This document shows positions 8,541 through 16,343 of a stretch of 64,000 bases of DNA, piece after piece. This DNA comes from Methanobacteriota archaeon. GTDB taxonomy: Archaea; Halobacteriota; Methanomicrobia; Methanomicrobiales; Methanoculleaceae. The position numbers were made by a program, and so were the translations under genes. The DNA lies in assembly GCA_023393455.1 (NCBI GenBank), contig JAEWLJ010000012.1, positions 1 to 64,000 of the forward strand. The letters run 5' to 3'. The notes below the pieces were generated by a model that worked only from the letters and a program-made list of their open reading frames with translations, did not search any database and had not been told where the DNA came from. Every line of letters begins with the position of its first letter. Positions within the stretch are counted from its first letter, which is position 1.

Positions 8541-9470
8541 TTAATCCTCCGCCGGCATCCCGCCCGTGACCAGCCGCACGAGGAGCGCCTTCTGCGCGTG
8601 GAGCCGGTTCTCGGCCTGGTCCCAGACGATGCTCTGCGGCCCCTCTATCACCTCGTCGGTGATCTCCTCGCCCCGGTGGGCGGGGAGGCAGTGCATCACG
8701 AGAGCGTCGGGGGATGCCTGTGCAACGAGGCCGGAGTCCATCGTGTAACTCTTGAGCGCCTGCAGCCGCTCGGCACGCTCCTTTTCGTCGCCCATGGAGA
8801 CCCAGATGTCGGTGTAGAGGACGTCCGCGTCCCTGACCGCTTCATTCGGGTCGGTGATGACGGTGATCTTCCCTCCCATCGCCCGTGCCTGGTCGACGAT
8901 CTCGTCCTTCGGCCGGTAGCGCGGGGGGGAGGCAACCGCGATCTCCATCCCGGTCAGGGCGGAGGAGAGGATCCACGAGTTGCAGACGTTGTTGCCGTCC
9001 CCGACCCACGCGAATTTCAGACCGTGGAGATCGCCGAACCGCTCGCTCAGGGTCATGATGTCGGCCAGCACCTGGCAGGGATGCTCGTGGTCGGATAGGC
9101 CGTTGACGACCGGAACACTCGCGTAGCGGGCGAACTCCTCGACGGTGGCGTGACTGTAGGCACGGATCATCACCGCATCGAGGTAACGGGCAAGTGCCCG
9201 CCCCGTATCCCGGATCTCCTCGCCCCGCCCGAGCTGCATATCCTGGGGGTTCAAGAAGAGCGCGTGACCGCCGAGATCGGACATCCCCACCTCGAACGAG
9301 ACCCGGGTGCGGGTGGACGCCTTCTCGAAGATCATCCCGAGGCTCTTGCCTCTCAGGTGTTCATGTGCGGTTCCTGCAGATTTCAGCCTTTTCAGGCGCA
9401 CTGCATCGGCGACGATGCTTTCGAGTTCGCAGTCGTCGATATCCAGGATCGAGAGAAAGTCCTTCTTCAT
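8541..9470 (-). CDS. argF: Ornithine carbamoyltransferase
   Basis: This cytoplasmic enzyme makes citrulline from ornithine and carbamoyl phosphate in arginine synthesis. The 309-residue product shows the carbamoyl-phosphate loop STRTR (FEKASTRTRVSFE), the HPCQVLAD segment and the ornithine-binding HCLPAHRG motif. The start at 9470 has a GAGGGAGATTGC ribosome site and overlaps the purD stop by 4 nt (ATGA). That makes it the last gene of the carS-pyrE-purD-argF operon. Confidence 0.95.
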   Translation of the reverse strand: MKKDFLSILDIDDCELESIVADAVRLKRLKSAGTAHEHLRGKSLGMIFEKASTRTRVSFEVGMSDLGGHALFLNPQDMQLGRGEEIRDTGRALARYLDAVMIRAYSHATVEEFARYASVPVVNGLSDHEHPCQVLADIMTLSERFGDLHGLKFAWVGDGNNVCNSWILSSALTGMEIAVASPPRYRPKDEIVDQARAMGGKITVITDPNEAVRDADVLYTDIWVSMGDEKERAERLQALKSYTMDSGLVAQASPDALVMHCLPAHRGEEITDEVIEGPQSIVWDQAENRLHAQKALLVRLVTGGMPAED

Positions 9471-10762
9471 GCAATCTCCCTCATGTGACGGCACCGTTTT
9501 TCGAGAACTTCGGGAGTGCCGATGTCTCTGCGGTAGAAGACGCTTCCCGATACGGAAGACGCCGCCTTTTCGGCTATCGCTTCGGCCTCGCGAAGTGTAT
9601 CGCCCCTCCCGACGAACGCAAGGGCCCGCGACGTCAGGGTATGGAGCGTCCCGTCCCGTTCCTCGACGCTTGCGTAATACAGCAGGGCGTCGCCATAGTC
9701 GCCGAGGGTGAGCGGTTCGTTTGCCTTCGGCGCCTCCGGGTAGCCCTCGGGGACAAGATACTTGCAGACCGTCGCCTTCTTCGCGAACCGGACATGCGAG
9801 GGCGAAAGGTCGCCCTCGATGACATGGCCGACGATCGCGGCGAGATCTGAGTCCAGGAGCGAGAGGACGTTCATGGCCTCGGGGTCACCGAAGCGGGCGT
9901 TGAACTCGATGACTTTCGGGCCTTCGCGGGTGTTCATGAACTGCCCGTAGAGAACCCCCCGGTAAGGCGTCCCCTCGGCCCGCAGCGCCGCGACCGTCTC
10001 TTCCATGATCCGGAGGGCTCTCTCGTAGTCCTTTTGGGAGACGAAGGGGAGCATGTGATCCTCCAGGGAGTAGGAGCCCATGCCGCCCGTGTTCGGCCCT
10101 ACGTCCCCTTCGTATGCGCGCTTGTGATCCTGCACGAGCGGCATGGGAACCAGGTGCTTGCCGTCGACGAACGCCTGAAGGGTGAACTCCTCCCCGATAA
10201 GCCGTTCTTCAAGGACGACGTCCCCCCCGATCTCCCGGGCGTACTCGACCGCTCCCGCCTTATCGACATGCTCGCCCATGACCCGTACGCCCTTTCCGCC
10301 GGTGAGCCCGATCGGTTTGACCACGAGATCGTCGTCGTAGGACTCGATGAACCGCCGTGCGTCCTCCGGGTCGTGGCAGACCTGGTACTCCGGGCATCCC
10401 GGGACCCCGTGCCGCTCCATCAGCCGGCGGCAGAACGCCTTGTCCGTCTCTATCCGGGCCGCGGCGCGCGTCGGCCCGAGAGACGGTATCCCCACCGCTT
10501 CGAGGCGGTCGACGATACCTGCCTCAAGGGGCGCCTCCGGCCCGATGACCGCAGCATCGACTCCGCAACTGGTGGCGAATGGTAGTATTCTCTCGATATT
10601 GGTCTCGTTTTCAAGGAGCACTCGCTCCGCAACCCGGGCGATCCCCGGATTTTTGCGTGTCATGACAGAAAAGATCTTCGTCTCACTGTTGCAGGAAAGC
10701 GCCCTGGTGATCGCATGCTCCCTGCCACCACCGCCTACAACGAGTACTTTCATATCCATCAT
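9467..10762 (-). CDS. purD: Phosphoribosylamine-glycine ligase (GAR synthetase)
   Basis: An ATP-grasp enzyme of purine synthesis, 431 residues. The N-terminal VLVVGGGGREHAI motif, the ATP-grasp core around GLTGGKGVRVMGEHVDKAG (about residue 150) and the C-terminal NARFGDPE signature are present. The frame starts MMDMKVL; the fourth codon (10753) is an equally plausible start. It begins 23 nt after the pyrE stop and its stop overlaps the argF start by 4 nt, so purine, pyrimidine and arginine steps share one transcript. Confidence 0.95.
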   Translation of the reverse strand: MMDMKVLVVGGGGREHAITRALSCNSETKIFSVMTRKNPGIARVAERVLLENETNIERILPFATSCGVDAAVIGPEAPLEAGIVDRLEAVGIPSLGPTRAAARIETDKAFCRRLMERHGVPGCPEYQVCHDPEDARRFIESYDDDLVVKPIGLTGGKGVRVMGEHVDKAGAVEYAREIGGDVVLEERLIGEEFTLQAFVDGKHLVPMPLVQDHKRAYEGDVGPNTGGMGSYSLEDHMLPFVSQKDYERALRIMEETVAALRAEGTPYRGVLYGQFMNTREGPKVIEFNARFGDPEAMNVLSLLDSDLAAIVGHVIEGDLSPSHVRFAKKATVCKYLVPEGYPEAPKANEPLTLGDYGDALLYYASVEERDGTLHTLTSRALAFVGRGDTLREAEAIAEKAASSVSGSVFYRRDIGTPEVLEKRCRHMREIA

Positions 10763-10785
10763 ATATGCCCGCTCTTAAAAAATGT

Positions 10786-11298
10786 TTATCTGTCCAATAG
10801 TTCGCCGACTCGCACCAGTGCAAGAAGAGCAGCACCTTTTTCTGCAAACGCCTCGCGAGCGCCCGCCTCCCGGTCGACGACGGTCACGACCCGGTCGACG
10901 TGCGCGCCCGCGGCACGGAGGGCCTCAAGACCGTAGAGGGCGCTACCCCCGGATGTGGTCACATCCTCGACAAGCAGCACGTTCTTCCCGGCAACATCGC
11001 CGACGATCGTCCCGGCTTTGCCGTGGTCCTTCTCCTCCTTCCTGATGATGGCGTACGGCCGGCCGCTCGCGAGCGAGACGGCGACGGCGATCGGGACGGC
11101 GCCGACCGCCACTCCGGCCACCATATCGAATTTCCACCCTTCGGCGATGGCTTTTCCGATCTCTGCAAGTATGGTGGGGTTCGTTGTCGCAGCTTTTATG
11201 TCGATGTAGTAAGAACTCCGTGCTCCCGAGGCGAGGACGAAGTCCCCGAACTCGATAGCACCGCTCTCAAGCAACAGTGTCGCGATTGGATTCACCAT
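10786..11298 (-). CDS. pyrE: Orotate phosphoribosyltransferase
   Basis: Converts orotate and PRPP to orotidine monophosphate in pyrimidine synthesis. The 170-residue length is normal for archaea. The PRPP-binding signature VLLVEDVTTSGGSAL is near residue 107, and a KEEKDHGKAG flexible loop precedes it. Its start overlaps the 3' end of carS by 7 nt, so translation is probably coupled. Confidence 0.94.
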   Translation of the reverse strand: MVNPIATLLLESGAIEFGDFVLASGARSSYYIDIKAATTNPTILAEIGKAIAEGWKFDMVAGVAVGAVPIAVAVSLASGRPYAIIRKEEKDHGKAGTIVGDVAGKNVLLVEDVTTSGGSALYGLEALRAAGAHVDRVVTVVDREAGAREAFAEKGAALLALVRVGELLDR

Positions 11299-11867
11299 GG
11301 TACCTCTTTAACTCCGATGTAGTAGCCGATAATGTTCACTATCCGGTGAAGGAGGGGCGTCAGGATAATGACCCCGATCGCTATAGGTAATGTAATATTC
11401 TCGAACAACCACCCGGGGTTGAACAGGAGGAGGAGCACGAAGGCACCGACAACCAGATCATACTGGTCGGCAAGGAACCAGGACTCGCCCCGGCCCTTGC
11501 CCAACCTCCGCTTCAGGAAGCTCTTGATGAGATCGCCTGAGAGCGCGCCCGTCGCGAGAAGTGTCACGGAGAGGAGCGTATGCTGGGGGAGTCCGGTCAG
11601 GCCAAACGAGGAGGAGACCCAGATCTGGACGAGACCTACCAGTATGCCGCAGAGGATACCGCCGAAGAACCCCCGGTAGGTCTTGCCGTCGCCAAATATC
11701 CGCCTTCCGTCGCGGAACGTCTTCCCGAAGTCGATGGGTGCCCCACCGCCGAGGACTGCAGCCGCTGAATTCGGCACGTATGCCGGGATCATGATCCACA
11801 ACGCTGCGAGCCCCGAGAAGATCCAGAGTCCGATGTCGGTATCGATGAACGTCAAGGCCCAGTACAA
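11292..11867 (-). CDS. carS: CDP-archaeol synthase
   Basis: Membrane enzyme that activates archaetidic-acid precursors (unsaturated archaetidic acid) with CTP, making the CDP-linked intermediate for all polar lipids. The 191-residue protein has about five hydrophobic segments and the conserved soluble loop around DFGKTFRDGRRIFGDGKTYRG (residues 46-66), plus GALSGDLIKSFLKRRLGKGRG. The only suitable start is TTG at 11867, supported by a TATA element about 29 nt upstream. It is first in the operon and divergent from the tetraether synthase homologue. Confidence 0.9.
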   Translation of the reverse strand: MYWALTFIDTDIGLWIFSGLAALWIMIPAYVPNSAAAVLGGGAPIDFGKTFRDGRRIFGDGKTYRGFFGGILCGILVGLVQIWVSSSFGLTGLPQHTLLSVTLLATGALSGDLIKSFLKRRLGKGRGESWFLADQYDLVVGAFVLLLLFNPGWLFENITLPIAIGVIILTPLLHRIVNIIGYYIGVKEVPW

Positions 11868-11892
11868 TCAGTAGTTATAAAGATTAACGTGT

Positions 11893-11902
11893 CGAATTAT
11901 AA
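11893..11902. promoter_or_regulatory. Shared TATA element between carS and the tetraether synthase homologue
   Basis: The 62-nt divergent space contains GAATTATAAG, which can be read as a TATA box in both directions: about 32 nt before the plus-strand ATG and about 29 nt before the minus-strand TTG. A second TATAAAG lies at 11875-11881. The two lipid genes may be co-regulated. Confidence 0.4.
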
Positions 11903-11929
11903 GATACGAATGATGGGCACGGTGAGAGT

Positions 11930-13399
11930 ATGCTGATAAAAAAGACAAAGAGCCTCTGTCCAACGTGCGGTCGCGTGCTCGAAGCCGACGTTGTTGAGGA
12001 AGAGGGGAAGATCTGGCTGGTCCGTACCTGTCCTGAACATGGCGCATACAGGGCCCTTTACTGGTCAGACGCAGATATGTACCGGAGGTTCGATGCCTAT
12101 GAGCAGATAGGTGAAGGGATCTCAAACCATCAGACGACTTCTTCTCCGGCAGGGTGTCCGAACGACTGCGGCGCCTGTGAGAACCACCGGTCGACGACGT
12201 TGCTTGCAAACATCGACCTGACGAACCGGTGTAACCTCAACTGTGACTTCTGTTTTGCAAACGCCCGGGCATGCGGCTTTGTCTACGAACCGACCTTTGA
12301 CCAGGTCGTCGGGATGCTCTCCATGCTGCGCGAGGAGAAGCCTGTTCCTACTCCTGCCGTCCAGTTCTCGGGCGGGGAGCCGACGATGCGCGACGATCTC
12401 CCGGAGATCATCAGGAAGGCAAAAGAACTCGGGATGTCCCAGGTGCAGGTCGCGACAAACGGCATCCGGCTCGCGCAGGACCCCGACTATGCTGTGCAGC
12501 TCAAGGAGGCAGGGCTCTCCACCGTCTACCTCCACTTTGACGGTGTAAGCCGGGAGACGAACCCGAAACTCGCGAGCGATCAGCGGGCGATAGAGAACTG
12601 CGCGGCGATCCATCTCGGGGTGGTGCTGGTGCCTACGGTCATCAAGGGCAGAAACGACCACGAAGTGGGCGCCATTATACAGTACGCCGCCGAGCACATC
12701 AGGGTCATCCGCGGCGTCAACTTCCAGCCGGTGGCGTTCACCGGGGCTGCAAGCGAGGATGATGTGAAGAACGAGCGGATCACCATCCCGGAACTTGCAG
12801 AGCGGATCGAGGAGCAGACGGACGGCGTCATCAAGAAAGACTACTTCTACCCCGTGCCCTGCGTCGTCCCGATCTCTGAACTCGTCGAGGCGTATACGGG
12901 CAAACCCCAGATCACGTTCACCACGCACCAGCACTGCGGTGCGGCGACCTATGTCTTCGTCACCGACGACGGGATGGTCCCGATCAACAAGATGGTGGAT
13001 GTCGATACCTTCTTCGAGTCGGTCGAGAAGATGACGGCAAAGTTCGCGAAAGGCGGGTCGATCAACAAGTATATGACCCTTGTCGAGGGGGTCAAGGACC
13101 TCTACGTCTCCACGCGGAGAGCGGAGCAGGATAACACCACGGAGTTCATGAAACTGATCGGCAAGGCCCTGATCATGCAGAACTTCGAGGCGCTGCGTGA
13201 TTTCCACTGGAACGCCCTCTTCATCGGCACGATGCACTTCATGGACTCCTACAACTACGATCTTGACCGGGTGCAGCGGTGCTGCATCCACTACGCGACC
13301 CCTGACGGACGCGTTATCCCGTTCTGCACCTACAACAGCGGCCCGGTCTACCGGGAAAAGATCTGGAAAGCCTTCGCGCAGCCGGGGAAGGACGAGTAA
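11930..13399 (+). CDS. Radical SAM protein, tetraether lipid synthase (Tes/MJ0619-like) homologue
   Basis: This 489-residue protein matches the radical SAM family that includes tetraether lipid synthase, which joins two archaeol chains into glycerol dialkyl glycerol tetraethers. It has N-terminal Cys pairs (CPTCG, TCPEHG, CPNDCGAC), the SAM-cluster motif CNLNCDFC near residue 104, GGEPTMRDDL, and a Cys-rich C-terminal region (RCCIHYATPDGRVIPFC). The multiple Cys groups fit the extra Fe-S clusters of this family. The ATG at 11930 follows a GGTGAG ribosome site. It is divergent from carS, another lipid gene. Without a homology search, a role as a related radical SAM alkyl-coupling enzyme remains possible. 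Confidence 0.8.
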   Translation: MLIKKTKSLCPTCGRVLEADVVEEEGKIWLVRTCPEHGAYRALYWSDADMYRRFDAYEQIGEGISNHQTTSSPAGCPNDCGACENHRSTTLLANIDLTNRCNLNCDFCFANARACGFVYEPTFDQVVGMLSMLREEKPVPTPAVQFSGGEPTMRDDLPEIIRKAKELGMSQVQVATNGIRLAQDPDYAVQLKEAGLSTVYLHFDGVSRETNPKLASDQRAIENCAAIHLGVVLVPTVIKGRNDHEVGAIIQYAAEHIRVIRGVNFQPVAFTGAASEDDVKNERITIPELAERIEEQTDGVIKKDYFYPVPCVVPISELVEAYTGKPQITFTTHQHCGAATYVFVTDDGMVPINKMVDVDTFFESVEKMTAKFAKGGSINKYMTLVEGVKDLYVSTRRAEQDNTTEFMKLIGKALIMQNFEALRDFHWNALFIGTMHFMDSYNYDLDRVQRCCIHYATPDGRVIPFCTYNSGPVYREKIWKAFAQPGKDE

Positions 13400-13447
13400 C
13401 CGCTTGCCCATGCGGAGACAGGGAAGGCGTTGCCCCCCGCGGGCCGC

Positions 13448-13658
13448 CTCCCCCAATGATGATACTCCCATGGTTCACTGAACGGGAAGATCTCGGAAAA
13501 GGACTATTTTTCGGCTAGTTCCCGGGACACGGCTTCCTACCGACTATCGCCACGCACTGCCCCCGCCCCTCGGGGCGGGGGAGGAGGCCGAAGGCCGGGT
13601 GGGGTGGGGGCTAGTGGTGTCCTCGAATCCGGTAGAGACAGGGGAGGGAGCGTGCCTC
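13448..13658 (+). repeat. Dispersed repeat, tandem unit A
   Basis: First of a tandem series. It runs from CTCCCCCAATGATGATAC through TTCACTGAAC, GATCTCGGAAAAGG, CTATTTTTCGGCTAG and TATCGCCACGCACTGCC to a G/C palindromic block. Unit B repeats the whole order 211 nt later with few differences. Confidence 0.75.
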
Positions 13659-13915
13659 CTCCCCCAATGATGATACTCCCACGGTCCACTGAACGAGAAG
13701 ATCTCGGAAAAGGACTATTTTTCGGCTAGTTCCCAGGACACGGCTTCCCACCGACTATCGCCACGCACTGCCCCCGCCCCCTGGGCGGGCCGAAGGCCGG
13801 GTGGGGTGGGGGTTACAGATATACCGAAGTGTTGGGTGATACCGGGAGAAACCATATGCGATAGAGACAGGGAGGGGGATGCTCCCCCTCTCCCCGCGAG
13901 CCGCCTCCCCCGATG
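13659..13915 (+). repeat. Dispersed repeat, tandem unit B
   Basis: Nearly identical to unit A over its first 160 nt (ATGATGATACTCCCACGG, GATCTCGGAAAAGGAC, CTATTTTTCGGCTAG, TATCGCCACGCACTGCC). It then diverges, giving a 256-nt period to the next unit. Non-coding. Confidence 0.75.
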
Positions 13916-14045
13916 GTGATACCCTCACGGTCCACTGCACGGCGAGATACCGGGAAATGCGGTGTATGTGCCCCGGAGCCATGTTTTTCCACCGACTATC
14001 GCCATGACTGTCCCCTTCCAGCGTGGGCGGGGGAGGACCGGGCGT
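13916..14045 (+). repeat. Dispersed repeat, tandem unit C (degenerate)
   Basis: Keeps CTCCCCCGATGGTGATAC, CACGGTCCACTGCAC and ACCGACTATCGCCATG but the G/C block is eroded. It sits just before the convergent OCD-family gene, and the rest of the space to 14140 holds nothing clear. Confidence 0.6.
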
Positions 14046-14140
14046 ATTCCGCCCCAATGAGGCGGGGACAAGCCTGGCTAAGACGGGGTCATCTTCATTC
14101 ATACAGCATGGAGACCCCATCGCCCGGCCTCATGCAAGCG

Positions 14141-15079
14141 TCAGGGGAACGGCAGTTCGTACTCCGCCTCGTCGCGCAGAATGAGGGCGGCGATGGCAAG
14201 GTCCTGGATGGCTAGCCCGGTGGAGTCGAAGACTGTGACGGCGTCCGGGGACGACCGTCCTCTCTTCCCTATGACGACCTCGCCGAGGGTTCCCGCGATC
14301 CGGGCGGGGTCGAAGCGCCCGGTGCTGATCGGGACGTTGATCTCGCCCGAGTGAGCCGCCTGGCCGGGGTCGTCGACGAAGACCTCGGCTTTGAGCAGAA
14401 TCGCGGGGTCCAGTTCCTGCTTCCCCGGGGCATCCGCGCCGATCGCGTTGATGTGCGTCCCTTCGTGGATCCAGTCCGCCATCACGATCGGTCTCTTCGA
14501 CGGCGTCGTCGTGGTCAGCACGTCGCAGTCGCAGGCGCGTTCGATCGGGACGCTCCGGGCGTTGTAGTCGGAGTAGCGCGCTGCAAAAGTCTCTGCACTC
14601 CTCTCTGTCCTGCTCCAGACCCGGATCTCATCGATCGCGAGCGAGGCGGCCGTCGCCTCGACCTGCGCCTCCGCCTGGCGCCCGACCCCCACGATCCCGA
14701 GGGTGATGGGGTGTCGGGGCGCGAGATACTTCGCCGCAATCGCGCCCGCCGCCCCGGTGCGCAGCGCGGTGAGTTCGGTGGCGTTGATGATCGCCGTCGG
14801 AATACCGGTCTTGATATCGATGATGATGGTGAGCGCCATGACGGTGGGAAGGCCTCTCATGCGGTTATGGGGGTGGACGTTGACGATCTTCACCCCGGCA
14901 AGCCCCTGGGCCGGGAGGTAGGCCGGCATCGTCCGGAAATCCCCGTCCTCGACGAGCGTCACGTAGACTTTCGACGGCATCTGGACGCCGCCCCTCCCGT
15001 GTTCGGCAAAGGCCGCTTCGATCGCCGGATTCACCTCGGCATACGGCGGGTGTCCGGCATGAACCGGGTAATACTTCAT
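14141..15079 (-). CDS. Ornithine cyclodeaminase / alanine dehydrogenase family protein
   Basis: A 312-residue NAD-dependent enzyme of the mu-crystallin family. Archaeal members include alanine dehydrogenase and ornithine cyclodeaminase; the sequence does not settle which. A substrate region (MPSKVYVTL, PAQGLAGVKIVNVHPHN) precedes the Rossmann motif LGIVGVGRQAEAQ (about residue 128). The start at 15079 is favoured by a GGAGTGG ribosome site 14 nt upstream and by conserved length; 11 codons upstream remain open. It is a single gene on the minus strand, separated from the hydrogenase operon by a hairpin terminator. Confidence 0.85.
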   Translation of the reverse strand: MKYYPVHAGHPPYAEVNPAIEAAFAEHGRGGVQMPSKVYVTLVEDGDFRTMPAYLPAQGLAGVKIVNVHPHNRMRGLPTVMALTIIIDIKTGIPTAIINATELTALRTGAAGAIAAKYLAPRHPITLGIVGVGRQAEAQVEATAASLAIDEIRVWSRTERSAETFAARYSDYNARSVPIERACDCDVLTTTTPSKRPIVMADWIHEGTHINAIGADAPGKQELDPAILLKAEVFVDDPGQAAHSGEINVPISTGRFDPARIAGTLGEVVIGKRGRSSPDAVTVFDSTGLAIQDLAIAALILRDEAEYELPFP

Positions 15080-15225
15080 GAAGCGACCACTCCGTGAGGC
15101 CGGGGCTCCCATGAGGGCCGTCTCGCCGTTCTCCTCGATCCGATGAAGAAGTGCATAGGATCACTCCGGCGGGCGGAGATATCAACCATTTGGTGCGTTC
15201 GTGCGCGCTCCGGGAGACCTGCACG

Positions 15226-15272
15226 ATAAAAATGAGCGTGTGCGGGTTTTCCCGAAAATAGGGCCCGCACAC
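15226..15272 (-). terminator. Hairpin plus T-run terminator of the hydrogenase/roadblock operon
   Basis: A 9-bp perfect inverted repeat (GTGTGCGGG at 15238-15246, CCCGCACAC at 15264-15272) lies about 40 nt after the last operon stop. On the minus strand it is followed by five T at 15226-15230. It resembles a bacterial intrinsic terminator, which is less usual in archaea. Confidence 0.6.
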
Positions 15273-15309
15273 ACCGGCTCACCCCGGGAGAGCGGGGAGT
15301 GTTCGGCTC

Positions 15310-15981
15310 TCACTCGGGATTATCCTGCATCCCCCGTATCGAGAGCCGGATCAGGCCGAGGTTGGCGTCCGGCTTTGTAAGGATGCAGAGGGAGAGATCG
15401 CCGTAAGGTGCGATGATGAGTTTCCCCGTCGGTGTCTCGAGGATCACCTGGGAGAGGTCGCCCATCTCCATATCGCCGGTGATGCGGGTGCCGGCACGGA
15501 GCAGGTCTTCGGAGACCGCGGCCACCTGCTCGAAGTCCGCGGAGCCGAGCGACTGGAGGGCAAACCCCTCGTGGAAGACCGAGACGGCAACGACGCCCGG
15601 CTGCCGTGCGATCTGGTCGAGGCTGCTCGTCTCCACCGACCCTATCCGGGAGGATGGCTTTGCACCCCCCTCGGTGACCAGGCATCCGGCCTCACGGGAG
15701 GCTTCCCGGGCCACCTCGGTCTCCCCGGCGGTGTAAGCGATGAGTTCGGACTCAAGCGACGAGCGGTCAAACAGGTACCTGTATGCCTCGTCTCCGCTGA
15801 GCAGCAGACCTTTGCTGCGGTTCTCGAACGCAGATGCATAGGGTTTTCCGGCCTGAATCAGGACAAAACCGGTGCCTCCGGTCTCGCTGACGCGCACCGC
15901 TCCGGTGAAGTGAGGGCTGATCGAAGCAAGGGCCGAGAGAGGTCCCTGCAGTCGTCCGAGTGAGATGCCGTCGGGTAGCAT
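15310..15981 (-). CDS. Roadblock/LC7-like protein, two-part, downstream of hydrogenase
   Basis: This 223-residue soluble protein has an N-terminal half that looks like a DUF2226-like sensory fold (HFTGAVRVSETGGTGFVLIQAGKPYASAF). Its C-terminal half (about residues 118-220) has the roadblock pattern LDQIARQPGVVAVSVFHEGFALQS ... GKLIIAPYGDLSLCIL. Roadblock proteins regulate small GTPases or act as scaffolds. It is last in the operon: the start lies 4 nt after the preceding roadblock gene's stop and has a GAGACG ribosome site. Function inferred only. Confidence 0.65.
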   Translation of the reverse strand: MLPDGISLGRLQGPLSALASISPHFTGAVRVSETGGTGFVLIQAGKPYASAFENRSKGLLLSGDEAYRYLFDRSSLESELIAYTAGETEVAREASREAGCLVTEGGAKPSSRIGSVETSSLDQIARQPGVVAVSVFHEGFALQSLGSADFEQVAAVSEDLLRAGTRITGDMEMGDLSQVILETPTGKLIIAPYGDLSLCILTKPDANLGLIRLSIRGMQDNPE

Positions 15982-15985
15982 CGTC

Positions 15986-16333
15986 TCACAGGGCAGCAGT
16001 TATCCGGTCCCTGTTCTTCTTCAGTTCGTAGCGGATTCTCCCGACGTTAACGTTCGCGTTCGCCACGATGGCGATCAGCTCGTCCTCCGAGAGCGGGGAG
16101 AGCAGGATCGGCCCATTTTCCAGTTCGATGAGCATCTGGCTCATCTCGCCCTTTCCGAGTTCGTCGCTCATGGCTTCAGACGTACCCATGCCTGTCGACG
16201 CCATGGCGCCCAGGGCCTCGACGTCGATATCTCCGGCAACGACGCTCTCGATCACAAAGCCATCCCGCCCCGCCACGACTGCGGCGGTAACCCCGTCAAG
16301 TTTCAGGAATTCTCCCAGGATCTGTTTAAGCAT
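15986..16333 (-). CDS. Roadblock/LC7 domain protein
   Basis: A single-domain 115-residue protein with the classic roadblock pattern: LKLDGVTAAVVAGRDGFVIESV, an Ala/Gly/Ser-rich central helix, then ELENGPILLSPLSEDELIAIVANANVNVGRIRYEL. The family comprises MglB-like GTPase-activating proteins and homologous scaffolds. It starts 10 nt after the hydrogenase large-subunit gene with a GGAGATAG ribosome site. No Ras-like GTPase gene is nearby. Confidence 0.8.
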   Translation of the reverse strand: MLKQILGEFLKLDGVTAAVVAGRDGFVIESVVAGDIDVEALGAMASTGMGTSEAMSDELGKGEMSQMLIELENGPILLSPLSEDELIAIVANANVNVGRIRYELKKNRDRITAAL

Positions 16334-16343
16334 GTTCTATCTC

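Noticed and set aside
12122..13471. 449-codon minus-strand frame
   Set aside because: It lies on the opposite strand of the radical SAM gene and has shadow composition.
13448..14045. CRISPR array
   Set aside because: The tandem units are over 200 nt and have no short constant repeats with unique spacers; no cas genes are near.
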